Positions 16,670 through 25,016 of a stretch of DNA of 64,000 nt are shown here, one piece after another. The DNA is taken from assembly GCA_017548565.1 (NCBI GenBank), contig JAFYZU010000054.1, positions 1-64,000 on the forward strand, in the 5' to 3' direction. The notes under the pieces were generated by a model. It was given only the letters and a program-made list of their open reading frames with translations, had not been told where the DNA came from and did not search any database. Origin of the DNA: Treponema sp. GTDB lineage: Bacteria; Spirochaetota; Spirochaetia; Treponematales; Treponemataceae. The stretch's first letter is position 1, and every line of letters starts with the position of its first letter. Made by a program: the position numbers and the translations under genes.

Positions 16670-17495
16670 GAATTGTTTCTCCGTCTATCTGAAGAGGTCG
16701 TTCTTTGTCAAATTCAACGAGGATTTTCTTTCCTGTAAACGTGATGATATTGTTCGTATACTTTACATGCTCTCCGGTAAATACCTTTGCAAACATCATA
16801 AGACATTTGAGTCTGTTTTTTCCCATGAAAACATATACAGAAACTTTCTTTTCAGGATCTTTTCTGTCCTGATTTGGAGTTGCCATCATACCGCCGCCGT
16901 AGTAACGTCCTTTCATGGTAGAAGTGAGCCATACATTCTTGAAAACATGAACTTCACCATCTACCGTTAATTTTACATTTGTCGGCTTGTATTTAAAAAG
17001 CATTCCCTTAACTGCAATTGATGTGTAGTTGATAGGTTTGGTTGTATTTTTTCGAAGCATATCGCCGACAGCACAGCAGTAACCGTCAATACCAAAGCCT
17101 ATTCCGTTGAGGAAGTATTTATGTTCTCCTTTAACTGCAACTATCGGTAAATCACGGATGTAGTCATTTATTCTTATTAACGACTGATGCTCTTTACCGA
17201 AAATATCCCTGATAAAATCATTGCCGCTTCCAAGAGGATAGTAATAAATCGGTTTGCTTAATTCTTCTTTTTTGATTGAATTAATGAGGGAGTTTAAAGT
17301 ACCGTCTCCACCGCATACAACGATTGATTCATCATAGTTTGCATTATGAATGAATTCTTCGTAATCAAAATCCGGGGTCATCTCTATGTAAGTGAGATAA
17401 TCGTCTTTAAGGATTTTATCCAGTTCATAAACATTCTTTTTAGCAGTTTTGTTACCTGCCATAGGATTGTAAATAATTAAATATTTTGCATTCAT
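16638..17495 (-). CDS. diacylglycerol/lipid kinase (DagK-like), short C-terminus
   Basis: 285 residues of the DagK/YegS lipid kinase family, which phosphorylates diacylglycerol or related lipids at the membrane. Motifs: YNPMAGNK, the nucleotide loop VCGGDGTLN and PLGSGNDFIRD. A C-terminal QIDGE motif is present, but only about 15 residues follow, ending NVLSYSVQA, whereas family members usually continue with a final hydrophobic strand. The end overlaps the Rhs remnant, so the natural C-terminus may have been replaced at that junction. The catalytic core is complete and the protein could still work. Confidence 0.85.
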   Translation of the reverse strand: MNAKYLIIYNPMAGNKTAKKNVYELDKILKDDYLTYIEMTPDFDYEEFIHNANYDESIVVCGGDGTLNSLINSIKKEELSKPIYYYPLGSGNDFIRDIFGKEHQSLIRINDYIRDLPIVAVKGEHKYFLNGIGFGIDGYCCAVGDMLRKNTTKPINYTSIAVKGMLFKYKPTNVKLTVDGEVHVFKNVWLTSTMKGRYYGGGMMATPNQDRKDPEKKVSVYVFMGKNRLKCLMMFAKVFTGEHVKYTNNIITFTGKKILVEFDKERPLQIDGETIPNVLSYSVQA

Positions 17496-17512
17496 TCTCT
17501 ATACCTTAACTT

Positions 17513-17541
17513 ATGATACAATTTTATGCAAAAAAATACAA
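17513..17541 (-). promoter_or_regulatory. promoter of the lipid kinase gene
   Basis: Minus-strand TTGTAT (complement of 17536-17541), 17 bp, TATCAT (complement of 17513-17518), followed by a short leader with AAGG before the ATG. Confidence 0.45.
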
Positions 17542-17578
17542 TAAAACGTTTTAAATTCAACTATTTTTATATATATAC

Positions 17579-17625
17579 TTGTAATTATATGCAAATAATT
17601 GTATATTTTCTGTATATTTATACAA
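17579..17625 (+). promoter_or_regulatory. argG promoter with overlapping inverted repeat
   Basis: TTGTAA (17579-17584), 17 bp, TATATT (17602-17607). A 7-bp inverted repeat TTGTATA-N13-TATACAA at 17599-17625 covers the -10 and the likely start site, placing it where a repressor would act. It does not match the usual ARG box closely. Confidence 0.5.
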
Positions 17626-17641
17626 TTTTTGGAGGTACCGT

Positions 17642-18907
17642 ATGGCAAAGGATAAAGTAGTTCTTGCTTATTCAGGTGGTCTTGATACAACTGTTATCAT
17701 CCCATGGCTTAAAGAAAATTATGATTATGATGTAATTGCTGTCTGCATTGATGTAGGGCAGGGGGATGACTGGAAGGCTATCAAGGAACGTGCACTTAAA
17801 ACAGGTGCCGCTGCATGTTATGTTGTAGATGCACGTCAGGAATATATCGAAGAATACATTTGGCCTGCGCTTAAGGCAAATGCTGTTTATGAGGATGAAT
17901 ATCTTCTTGGAACTTCTACTGCCCGACCTCTGATCGGAAAAATTCTTGTTGAATATGCACGTCAGGAAAAAGCAGTTGCAATATGTCACGGCGCTACAGG
18001 TAAGGGAAATGATCAGGTTCGTTTTGAGCTTGCTATCAAGGCATTTGCTCCGGATATCAAGGTAATTGCAGCATGGCGTGATGATAAATGGAATATGGAC
18101 AGCCGTGAAGCAGAAATCAAATTTCTCGAAGACCGCGGACTTGAAGTCCCGATGAAGAAAGATCAGTCTTATTCAAGAGACGAAAACATATGGCATCTTA
18201 GTCACGAAGGTCTTGAGCTTGAAAAAACAGAAAATGAACCTAATTATAAACATATGCTTAAAAATACATGCGTTCCGGAAGAAGCACCTGCAGACGGCGA
18301 ATATGTAACTATCGATTTTGAAAAAGGAATTCCTGTAGGCCTGAACGGTAAAAAAATGAATGCCCTTGATCTTTTGAATGAATTGAACGTTATAGGTGGA
18401 AGAAACGGTGTCGGACTTGTAGATATCTGTGAAAACCGCTGTGTTGGTATGAAGAGCCGTGGTGTTTATGAAACTCCTGGTGGAGCAATCCTTTATTTTG
18501 CACACAGAATGATGGATCACCTTTGTCTTGACCGCGACACATATCACTATAAACAGCAGATGGCAGTTCGAATCGGTGAATTGATTTATGACGGTAAATG
18601 GTTTACGACACTTTTTGATGCATGTATGGCATTTGTAGATAAGACTGAAGAGACAGTAACCGGATGGGCAAAGGTTAAGCTTATAAAAGGTGCTGTCAGA
18701 GGTGCAGGTTCCGGTTCTAAATATAGTCTTTACAACGAAAGCATTGCAAGTTTTACAACCGGTGAACTTTATAATCATAAGGATGCAGAAGGATTCATTA
18801 CTTTGTTCGGACTTCCATTGAAAGTTCGTGCAATGATGGAACAGAAGGTTGGAGAAGGCCAGGCAATCATCGAAAGTAAAAATCTTAAAAAACGTCCTGT
18901 AGAGTAA
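17642..18907 (+). CDS. argG: argininosuccinate synthase
   Basis: 421 residues. AYSGGLDTT near the N-terminus is the ATP-binding P-loop; GATGKGNDQ and SREAEIKFLEDRG are typical downstream motifs. The enzyme joins citrulline and aspartate with ATP to give argininosuccinate. GGAGG at 17631-17635 sets the start. argH is not nearby. A GC-rich terminator closes the transcript. Confidence 0.96.
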   Translation: MAKDKVVLAYSGGLDTTVIIPWLKENYDYDVIAVCIDVGQGDDWKAIKERALKTGAAACYVVDARQEYIEEYIWPALKANAVYEDEYLLGTSTARPLIGKILVEYARQEKAVAICHGATGKGNDQVRFELAIKAFAPDIKVIAAWRDDKWNMDSREAEIKFLEDRGLEVPMKKDQSYSRDENIWHLSHEGLELEKTENEPNYKHMLKNTCVPEEAPADGEYVTIDFEKGIPVGLNGKKMNALDLLNELNVIGGRNGVGLVDICENRCVGMKSRGVYETPGGAILYFAHRMMDHLCLDRDTYHYKQQMAVRIGELIYDGKWFTTLFDACMAFVDKTEETVTGWAKVKLIKGAVRGAGSGSKYSLYNESIASFTTGELYNHKDAEGFITLFGLPLKVRAMMEQKVGEGQAIIESKNLKKRPVE

Positions 18908-18932
18908 TAATTATAGTTTATATGAGGACTGT

Positions 18933-18969
18933 CCCCGTTGTTCATAAAGTTCAGCGGGGATTTTTTTTG
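18933..18969 (+). terminator. argG terminator
   Basis: An 8-bp stem CCCCGTTG/CAGCGGGG (one G-U pair) and a run of eight T's. Confidence 0.85.
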
Positions 18970-18986
18970 GTTAAACGTTTTTCCTG

Positions 18987-19015
18987 TTGATACGATTATC
19001 TTATTACCTTATAAT
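18987..19015 (+). promoter_or_regulatory. promoter of the trypsin-like protease gene, predicted leaderless
   Basis: TTGATA (18987-18992), 17 bp, TATAAT (19010-19015), then 6 nt to the ATG at 19022. Clearest example in the window of a near-consensus promoter with no room for a leader. Confidence 0.75.
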
Positions 19016-19021
19016 ACAATT

Positions 19022-20695
19022 ATGAAAACAATAAAAACAGTATTATTAAAATTTGGTCTATTATTAACTTGTTTATGGTATGCAAACGCTTCAGGAATGA
19101 GGGATTATGTTTGTATAGTTCGTTCAAATTATTCTGAACAGAATAAAGCTTTTCTTAATTCTTATAAGACAACTCTTGAAAATTCGGGCTACAAGTCTTT
19201 TGCAAAATATATTGAATCGTATTTGAAAGGATCTTATGGTTCTGGCTTTATTTATACTGCTTCAAATGGAAAAAGTTATATCGTTACTAACAGACATGTA
19301 ATTTCTTCAGCAGAAACAGCTACAGTTCAGTTTGAAAATGATGACGGTTCTACAGCAGAATACAAGGATTTGAAGATTCTCGGTGTAGATGAAGATCTTG
19401 ATATTGCAGTAATTGAAATGCCTTCATCATTTAAAAAAGCAGGTCTTACCTTCAGGTCTTCTAAAGTAACTGATGGTGATGATGTATGGACTGCTGGTTT
19501 CCCTGGTCTTAATGGAGAGCCGGTATGGCAGTTTGGAAAAGGCTCTGTAACTAATGCTTCTGCTCGTATCAAGGAACTTGTTAATCCTGATATTTCAGTT
19601 CTTATCCAGCATTCAGCACAGGTAGACGGTGGAAATTCCGGAGGTCCTTTACTTATTGCAGATTCAAAAGCAAAGGGTGGATATTCTGTAGTCGGAATCA
19701 ATACATGGAAGGCAACAAAACGTGAAAATACAAATTTCGCGATTCCTGCTGCTGCCGTAAAAGAATCTGCAGATAAAATTATTTCATCTAAAGGTCAGAA
19801 TAAAACTATTGCTGAACGAATTAAACAGTTCAATGAATCAATTGCAAATAAAGATGAAACCTTCTCAAATATGTCAAAATATATTTCAAACGAAATGGTT
19901 TCTAACTGTAAGAGCAATTCTTTTACATCCATCGTTAATTCAGCATCTAAAGCTTCTTCTGAAGTAATTGTCGGAACTTTCGCAGTAGATCCGATTGAAG
20001 GCGTACGATATGCCCTTGCATATTATATCTGGAATGCCTTCAGAAAAGGTGAAAATCCTGTTGATTATAAAACAACAGAGCCTGAAGAATCCGGTAACGG
20101 CTATAAAGTAATGTTCGATATTACAGAAAAAAAATCCATCAGTTCTTTCTGGACAGTTGAACAGGGCAGATGGCGCCTTACAGATTTTGATGATTTAATT
20201 TCAAAGGGTGCATCGGCAAAACCTGCTTCCGGTTTCAGTATGACAAATCCATATATGTTTACATTATGGGGTGGTGCCGGCTTAAATGATTCTGCAAAAG
20301 GTTTTATCGTTGAGGGAAGCCTTTCAGTTTCAAATGCACAGATTTTCTTCAGTCTCAGAAATGATGTTCCAAACTGTAAAACTGGTTTTGCATTCGGAAC
20401 AAAATTCTATCTTCCTTTAAACTTCGGTACATTTATAGTTCAACCAATTGGTGGACTCGGATTTGGATTTTATGAATCAAAAACAAGTTCTTCTGATTCA
20501 CTGGTTGAGAAAATGAAGGTATTTGTTGATTTTGGAGCCGATGTAATTATCTGTATAAACAGTAAAATGGGTGTTGATATTTCTGCACGCTACAGCATTA
20601 TTGATATCATGGGATTTGATAAAAATAATTATAAATCATTTTCTATCGGTGCCGGTCTGACCTTCGGTACGGGGCAGGTAATATCTTTGTGGTAA
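19022..20695 (+). CDS. secreted trypsin-like serine protease with a barrel-like C-terminal domain
   Basis: 557 residues: a signal peptide to about residue 24, then an S1C/DegP-like protease domain with catalytic His92 (TNRHV), Asp127 (LDIAV) and Ser206 (GGNSGGP). No PDZ domain follows. After a middle region (about 260-390) the last 150 residues alternate glycine and aromatic residues in strand-like segments (MFTLWGGAGL, TGFAFGTKFYLPLNFG, GGLGFGFYE, FSIGAGLTFG) and end near the C-terminus in VISLW, as in small outer-membrane barrels. This would anchor a protease at the outer membrane; the fold is inference. The upstream frame is excluded by the promoter and leaderless start. Confidence 0.82.
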   Translation: MKTIKTVLLKFGLLLTCLWYANASGMRDYVCIVRSNYSEQNKAFLNSYKTTLENSGYKSFAKYIESYLKGSYGSGFIYTASNGKSYIVTNRHVISSAETATVQFENDDGSTAEYKDLKILGVDEDLDIAVIEMPSSFKKAGLTFRSSKVTDGDDVWTAGFPGLNGEPVWQFGKGSVTNASARIKELVNPDISVLIQHSAQVDGGNSGGPLLIADSKAKGGYSVVGINTWKATKRENTNFAIPAAAVKESADKIISSKGQNKTIAERIKQFNESIANKDETFSNMSKYISNEMVSNCKSNSFTSIVNSASKASSEVIVGTFAVDPIEGVRYALAYYIWNAFRKGENPVDYKTTEPEESGNGYKVMFDITEKKSISSFWTVEQGRWRLTDFDDLISKGASAKPASGFSMTNPYMFTLWGGAGLNDSAKGFIVEGSLSVSNAQIFFSLRNDVPNCKTGFAFGTKFYLPLNFGTFIVQPIGGLGFGFYESKTSSSDSLVEKMKVFVDFGADVIICINSKMGVDISARYSIIDIMGFDKNNYKSFSIGAGLTFGTGQVISLW

Positions 20696-20707
20696 AGATA
20701 CTGAATA

Positions 20708-20736
20708 TTGATAATTTTTTATCTTTATGATAAATT
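20708..20736 (+). promoter_or_regulatory. promoter of yebC
   Basis: TTGATA (20708-20713), 17 bp, TAAATT (20731-20736). Weak -10. A leader of about 35 nt with AAGGAG follows. Confidence 0.4.
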
Positions 20737-20777
20737 ATTCTAATTGATTTAGTATTTTATTTTATAAGGAGTTCCTA

Positions 20778-21521
20778 ATGTCAGGACATAGTAAATGGGC
20801 CACCATCAAACATGCAAAGGGTTTGGCCGATGCAAAGCGTGGTAAGATTTTTACAAAATTTATTAAGGAAATTTCTATTGCTGCCCGTATGGGTGGTGGA
20901 GATCCTAACTCTAACCCGAGATTGCGTACAGTAATCATTAAAGCACGTGCTGCTAACATGCCGAAAGATAACATTGAACGTGCTATCAAAAAAGGTACTG
21001 GAGAAGACGGTGGAGCAGCATACGAAGAATACTTGTATGAAGGATATGCTCCTGGCGGTGTAGCTGTAATGGTTGAGGTTCTTTCTGATAACAAAAACCG
21101 TGCTGCAGCTGACGTTAAGAACATCTTTACAAAGAACGGCGGTAACCTCGGTACATCTGGTTCTGTATCACGTATGTTCCAGAGAAAAGGTACTATCGAA
21201 CTTGATGCAGAAAAAGTTAGCGAAGACGAAGTAATGGAAGTTGCTCTTGAAGCCGGTGCAGAAGATATTGTAAACGAAGACGGAATCATCACTGTAACAA
21301 CTACACCGGATGGTTTCTCTGCTGTTGCCGAAGCATTACAGGAAAAAGGTTTTGAAACACTTTCTGCAGATGTAGGAATGGTTCCTGATGCATATACACC
21401 AGTTGATAAAGATACAGCTGCAAAGGTACAGCGCCTTATCGATCGTCTCGAAGATAACGACGATGTTCAGAATGTTTATCATACAGCTGAATATCCAGAC
21501 GATTTCGAACCAGAGGAGTAA
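20778..21521 (+). CDS. YebC/PmpR-family protein
   Basis: 247 residues with the family start SGHSKWATIKHAK and GRIFTKF-like KRGKIFTKF, then the GGVAVMVEVLSDNKNRA core. YebC proteins are DNA-binding regulators in some species and help ribosomes through proline stretches in others; the role here is open. AAGGAG precedes the ATG. Its stop codon opens a 35-bp direct repeat that leads into two successive terminators. Confidence 0.92.
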   Translation: MSGHSKWATIKHAKGLADAKRGKIFTKFIKEISIAARMGGGDPNSNPRLRTVIIKARAANMPKDNIERAIKKGTGEDGGAAYEEYLYEGYAPGGVAVMVEVLSDNKNRAAADVKNIFTKNGGNLGTSGSVSRMFQRKGTIELDAEKVSEDEVMEVALEAGAEDIVNEDGIITVTTTPDGFSAVAEALQEKGFETLSADVGMVPDAYTPVDKDTAAKVQRLIDRLEDNDDVQNVYHTAEYPDDFEPEE

Positions 21522-21618
21522 TAATAGCAACTGCGTTAAGAAAAATTGCGAATACATGGAGCAATTTTTTAGTAGTTACTTAATAATAATAGCAACTGCG
21601 TTAAGAAAAATTGCGAAT
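21519..21618 (+). repeat. 35-bp direct repeat starting at the yebC stop codon
   Basis: Bases 21519-21553 and 21584-21618 are identical over 35 bp (offset 65). The first copy begins exactly with the TAA stop. Each copy ends in AAATTGC, the left arm of a terminator stem. Confidence 0.85.
21543..21570 (+). terminator. first yebC terminator
   Basis: Stem AAATTGC/GCAATTT with 11-nt loop and a T-tract, formed from the end of repeat copy one. Confidence 0.75.
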
Positions 21619-21619
21619 T

Positions 21620-21654
21620 AAAATTGCCCGGTCTTTGATCGGGTAATTTTTTTT
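21620..21654 (+). terminator. second yebC terminator
   Basis: Stem AAATT..CCCG / CGGG.AATTT with a 9-nt loop and eight T's, directly after repeat copy two. Confidence 0.75.
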
Positions 21655-21712
21655 AACAGTTTCATCAATAATCATAAATAAAAATACATTTTATTATTCT
21701 TTTCTTTCTTGC

Positions 21713-21752
21713 TATAATATTGCAGATATTATATATTATAGGTGTTACTATA
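21713..21752 (+). promoter_or_regulatory. iorAB promoter region with TGTTACTAT motif
   Basis: An extended -10, TGCTATAAT, ends at 21718. Downstream at 21743-21751 is TGTTACTAT, a 9-mer that also occurs (as TGTTACTAT or TGTTAGTAT) at the promoters of the ECF and paaK units in this locus. Confidence 0.45.
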
Positions 21753-21769
21753 TAAAGGAACATGACATT

Positions 21770-23659
21770 ATGGCAAAACAAATGATTATGGGAAACCAGG
21801 CTATTGCTCTTGGTGCATTAAAGGCAGGAGTTAATCTTGCTTCGGGATATCCTGGAACTCCCTCAAGCGAAATTATAGAATTTATCTCGAAATATAAAGA
21901 AAAGACAGGAACTTATGTTGAATGGTCTGTAAACGAAAAAGCCGCTGTTGAAGTTGCAGCCGGTGTAAGTTATGCAGGCGGAAGAACCCTCGTTACGATG
22001 AAACAGGTCGGTTTAAACGTTGCAAGTGATCCTGTAATGTGTCTTTCTTACGTGGGAGTTAAAGGAGGGATGGTAATTGTGAGTGCCGATGATCCTGGTC
22101 CTATTTCAAGTCAGACAGAACAGGACACAAGAACCTTTGCACAGTTTTCCAAGCTCCCATGCCTTGATCCTTCTACGCCTTATGAAGCCTTTACTATGGT
22201 ACAGGAGGCCTTTGAACTTTCTGAAAAATACAATACACCGGTTTTATTGCGCCCTACAACACGTGTAGATCATGCATACGAAAGCATGGAAATACCTGAG
22301 CTTCCTTTATGCAAAAAGGATGAAAGTTTTACGAAGGATTCTGCAAGATGGGTAATTTTTCCGCTCAGTTCGTTTAAAAATCATAAGCGTATTTTTGAAA
22401 GAAATGAAAAAATCCTTCCGGACTATTTTTCTAAAAGCACAGTGAATGTTGTTGAAAACTCTGAAGCTAAAGGTCTCAGTTTTGCAGCAGGCGGAATATC
22501 ATACTGTTATCTAAAAGAAGCACTTGCAGTACTTTCTTCTGAATATCCGGAATTGAAAGATTGTGCCGTCATGAAAATCGGAACTCCTTACCCGTTTCCT
22601 GAAAAACTGGCAGAACAGTTTTTAAACTTACATCCGGAGATTATTGTTTTTGAAGAGCTTGATCCTGTTATTGAAGATGCACTTGTTTTATTAAGCGGTA
22701 AAAAACACCTTAAGACAACTATCCATGGAAAGAAGGATGGTACTGTACCTGAGGCCGGTGAACTTAGTGTAGATATTGTAAGGAAAATAGTACTGTCGCT
22801 TCTGAAGGGAGATTCCCGGATCAAGTCCGAGGATGACAGTGCTGGTAATCATGAGAATGAAACTGGTAATAAGCCGGAGCTTCCTGTAAGACCTCCGGTA
22901 TTATGTGCAGGATGTCCTCACCGCGGAGCATTTTATGCAGTTAAACAGGCGATGAAAGGTGAAAAAACTGTTTTCTGCGGAGATATTGGATGTTATACTC
23001 TTGGTAATGCAAAACCACTGGATATGACCGATACATGTCTTTGTATGGGTGCAGATATCACAATGGCGCAGGGCTTTTATCATTACGAAAATGACAGAAA
23101 ATGCTTTAGTTTTATAGGTGATTCAACATTTTTTGCAAGCGGAATTACAGGAGTTGTTAACGCAGTATATAACCAGAGCCATCAGACAATCTGTATTCTT
23201 GATAATTCAACAACTGCAATGACAGGTCATCAGCCGCATCCAGGAACCGGTGTTACTATGATGGGTGAAATAGTTGATAAAATCAGTATCCCTGAAATTC
23301 TTAAGGCAATCGGAGTTAAACCTGTAATTGAAGTTGATCCTTTTAATCAGGAAAAAGCTGTGCAGGCGGTTAAGGATGCAGTAAATGCAGAAGGGGTAAG
23401 TGCCGTAATATTTAAATCCCCTTGCATAAGCATAGCATCAAAACTCGGCTGTAAACTACCGGGACCAAAGTCAATTGATACAGAAAAATGCATCGGTTGT
23501 AAAAAATGTATAAACGAACTTGGATGTCCTTCTTTAAGTATAAGCCTGACAGAAAATTCAAAAGGTAAAAAACTGGTGGAAATAGATAAATCACTTTGTA
23601 CAGGCTGTGGATTATGCGCTTGTGTATGTCCCTGCGGCGCAATCGGAGGCAAAAAATGA
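21770..23659 (+). CDS. iorA: indolepyruvate:ferredoxin oxidoreductase, alpha subunit
   Basis: 629 residues. The N-terminal pyrimidine-binding domain (GYPGTPSSEI), the middle CAGCPHRGAF and the TPP-binding FCGDIGCYTLG are present, and the C-terminus carries two 4Fe-4S motifs (CIGCKKCINELGCP; CTGCGLCACVCP). The enzyme decarboxylates aryl pyruvates derived from Trp, Phe and Tyr to aryl-acetyl-CoA, reducing ferredoxin. Residues about 344-366 (GDSRIKSEDDSAGNHENETG) form a charged, low-complexity linker encoded by a palindromic element that recurs in this locus. Stop overlaps iorB. Confidence 0.93.
   Translation: MAKQMIMGNQAIALGALKAGVNLASGYPGTPSSEIIEFISKYKEKTGTYVEWSVNEKAAVEVAAGVSYAGGRTLVTMKQVGLNVASDPVMCLSYVGVKGGMVIVSADDPGPISSQTEQDTRTFAQFSKLPCLDPSTPYEAFTMVQEAFELSEKYNTPVLLRPTTRVDHAYESMEIPELPLCKKDESFTKDSARWVIFPLSSFKNHKRIFERNEKILPDYFSKSTVNVVENSEAKGLSFAAGGISYCYLKEALAVLSSEYPELKDCAVMKIGTPYPFPEKLAEQFLNLHPEIIVFEELDPVIEDALVLLSGKKHLKTTIHGKKDGTVPEAGELSVDIVRKIVLSLLKGDSRIKSEDDSAGNHENETGNKPELPVRPPVLCAGCPHRGAFYAVKQAMKGEKTVFCGDIGCYTLGNAKPLDMTDTCLCMGADITMAQGFYHYENDRKCFSFIGDSTFFASGITGVVNAVYNQSHQTICILDNSTTAMTGHQPHPGTGVTMMGEIVDKISIPEILKAIGVKPVIEVDPFNQEKAVQAVKDAVNAEGVSAVIFKSPCISIASKLGCKLPGPKSIDTEKCIGCKKCINELGCPSLSISLTENSKGKKLVEIDKSLCTGCGLCACVCPCGAIGGKK
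22810..22838 (+). repeat. palindromic element copy 1, inside iorA
   Basis: 29 nt starting AGATTCCCGG and ending GATGACA, with the core CCGGATCAAGTCCG shared exactly with copy 3. It sits in frame and encodes D-S-R-I-K-S-E-D-D in a linker before CAGCPHRG. Confidence 0.7.
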
Positions 23660-24219
23660 GCACTAATATTTTAATCTGCGGTGTCGGAGGACAGGGAACT
23701 GTACTTGCGGCAAAGGTTTTATCTCAGGCTGCAATAACACAGGGAAAGCATGTTTTATCTGCAGAAACAATCGGTATGGCTCAGAGGGGTGGTTCGGTTG
23801 TAAGCCATGTACGCATTGGTGATGATGTTTTTTCTCCATTAATTACCAAAGGTCAGGCAGATATAATAATCGCATTCGAAGCGGCAGAAGCAGTAAGAAA
23901 CATTGAGTATCTTAAAAAAGACGGAACCGTGATTGTAAACAGAAAATGTGTTCAGCCAACAACTGCAAGCTTAACCGGAAAAGCCTTTTCTTTTGAAACA
24001 ATGATTGATTATTTAAAGACTGTAAGCGGACAGGTGATTGATGTTGATACAGATAAAATCTGCCGCGAGCTTGGATCTGTAAAAATCGTAAATATGCTTC
24101 TGCTTGGTGCTGCATGTAAATCAGGAGTTATAAAAAAGGATGATTTAAAAGCTGCAATCAAACTTCTTGTAAAACCTGATTTTTATGAGCTTAATATAAA
24201 AGCAGTTGATTATTTTTAA
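23656..24219 (+). CDS. iorB: indolepyruvate:ferredoxin oxidoreductase, beta subunit
   Basis: 187 residues: NILICGVGGQGTVLAAKVL at the N-terminus and MAQRGGSVVSHVRIG are the gamma-type 2-oxoacid oxidoreductase motifs. Partner of iorA. The ATG overlaps the iorA stop (ATGA), which sets the start. The convergent ecfT stop is 3 nt beyond. Confidence 0.93.
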   Translation: MSTNILICGVGGQGTVLAAKVLSQAAITQGKHVLSAETIGMAQRGGSVVSHVRIGDDVFSPLITKGQADIIIAFEAAEAVRNIEYLKKDGTVIVNRKCVQPTTASLTGKAFSFETMIDYLKTVSGQVIDVDTDKICRELGSVKIVNMLLLGAACKSGVIKKDDLKAAIKLLVKPDFYELNIKAVDYF

Positions 24220-24221
24220 TC

Positions 24222-25016
24222 CTATTTCAGATAGATATTAAGCAGAATCGAAAGAGCAAGAACTGCTAATCCTGTGAGGATGAAAACAAAATCGCACAAG
24301 TGATGTCTGTATCTTTTAGAACAGCTGTTTCTTTTCCTGAAATAAAATCCTCTTAATTCTGCTGCCTTTGCGGTAAATTCAATCTTTCGTACAGCGCCCA
24401 TCAGAAGCGGAAAACAAAGCGGTAAAATCATTCCTATTTTTTTGAACGGATTTTTAACGTCAAAATCAACTCCGCGTGCTTTCTGACTTTCCATGATTCC
24501 GCTCATCTCAGAAGAGAATACCGGTATAAAACGGATTGCTGATGTAAGGGTGAATGCATATTTGTATGGAACATGAAGCTCCTGAACAAGAGTATTCGAC
24601 AAATCATTAAGATTGATTACAGAAATAAGAACAGAAAGAGGAAGTGTTGCAGCAGTAAGACGCATGACTAAAAGAAGTCCGTTACGTATTGCAATATCAG
24701 TTATACCATAATTTGAAGTGATAGGAATAATAACCTTTCCCTGTCTTATCAATAAAACCTGAAGAATAAAAAGAAAAAGTGACATTTTAAAGAGTCCTTT
24801 AAAAACTCCCAGCGTTCTCTTAAAAAGTCCTGAATGAGTTTTACCTTCACCGATAACAGAAAGCATTATGTCAAATAAAATGAGTCCTGCAAGGAAAAAG
24901 AAATTTGATGATACAAAAGCCGATGCACACAATAAGGCTGCAACAAAGAGCTTTGTAAGCGGATGAATTTTATGAAGGATTGAATTTCCCTGTAAATAAT
25001 CTAAAAAGCCTTTCAT
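24222..25016 (-). CDS. ecfT: ECF transporter transmembrane subunit EcfT
   Basis: 264 residues with about five membrane helices and the two cytoplasmic coupling motifs ESQKARG (A-R-G box) and KAAELRGF that contact the ATPases. It couples ATP hydrolysis to movement of the S component. Start overlaps the end of the ATPase gene by 4 nt. Confidence 0.9.
   Translation of the reverse strand: MKGFLDYLQGNSILHKIHPLTKLFVAALLCASAFVSSNFFFLAGLILFDIMLSVIGEGKTHSGLFKRTLGVFKGLFKMSLFLFILQVLLIRQGKVIIPITSNYGITDIAIRNGLLLVMRLTAATLPLSVLISVINLNDLSNTLVQELHVPYKYAFTLTSAIRFIPVFSSEMSGIMESQKARGVDFDVKNPFKKIGMILPLCFPLLMGAVRKIEFTAKAAELRGFYFRKRNSCSKRYRHHLCDFVFILTGLAVLALSILLNIYLK

Noticed and set aside
17579-17625. ARG box at argG
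   Set aside because: The inverted repeat TTGTATA/TATACAA does not match ARG box consensus; kept only as a generic candidate operator.
18938-19021. 28-codon N-terminal extension of the protease
   Set aside because: It overlaps the argG terminator and the gene's own promoter; the signal peptide begins at 19022.
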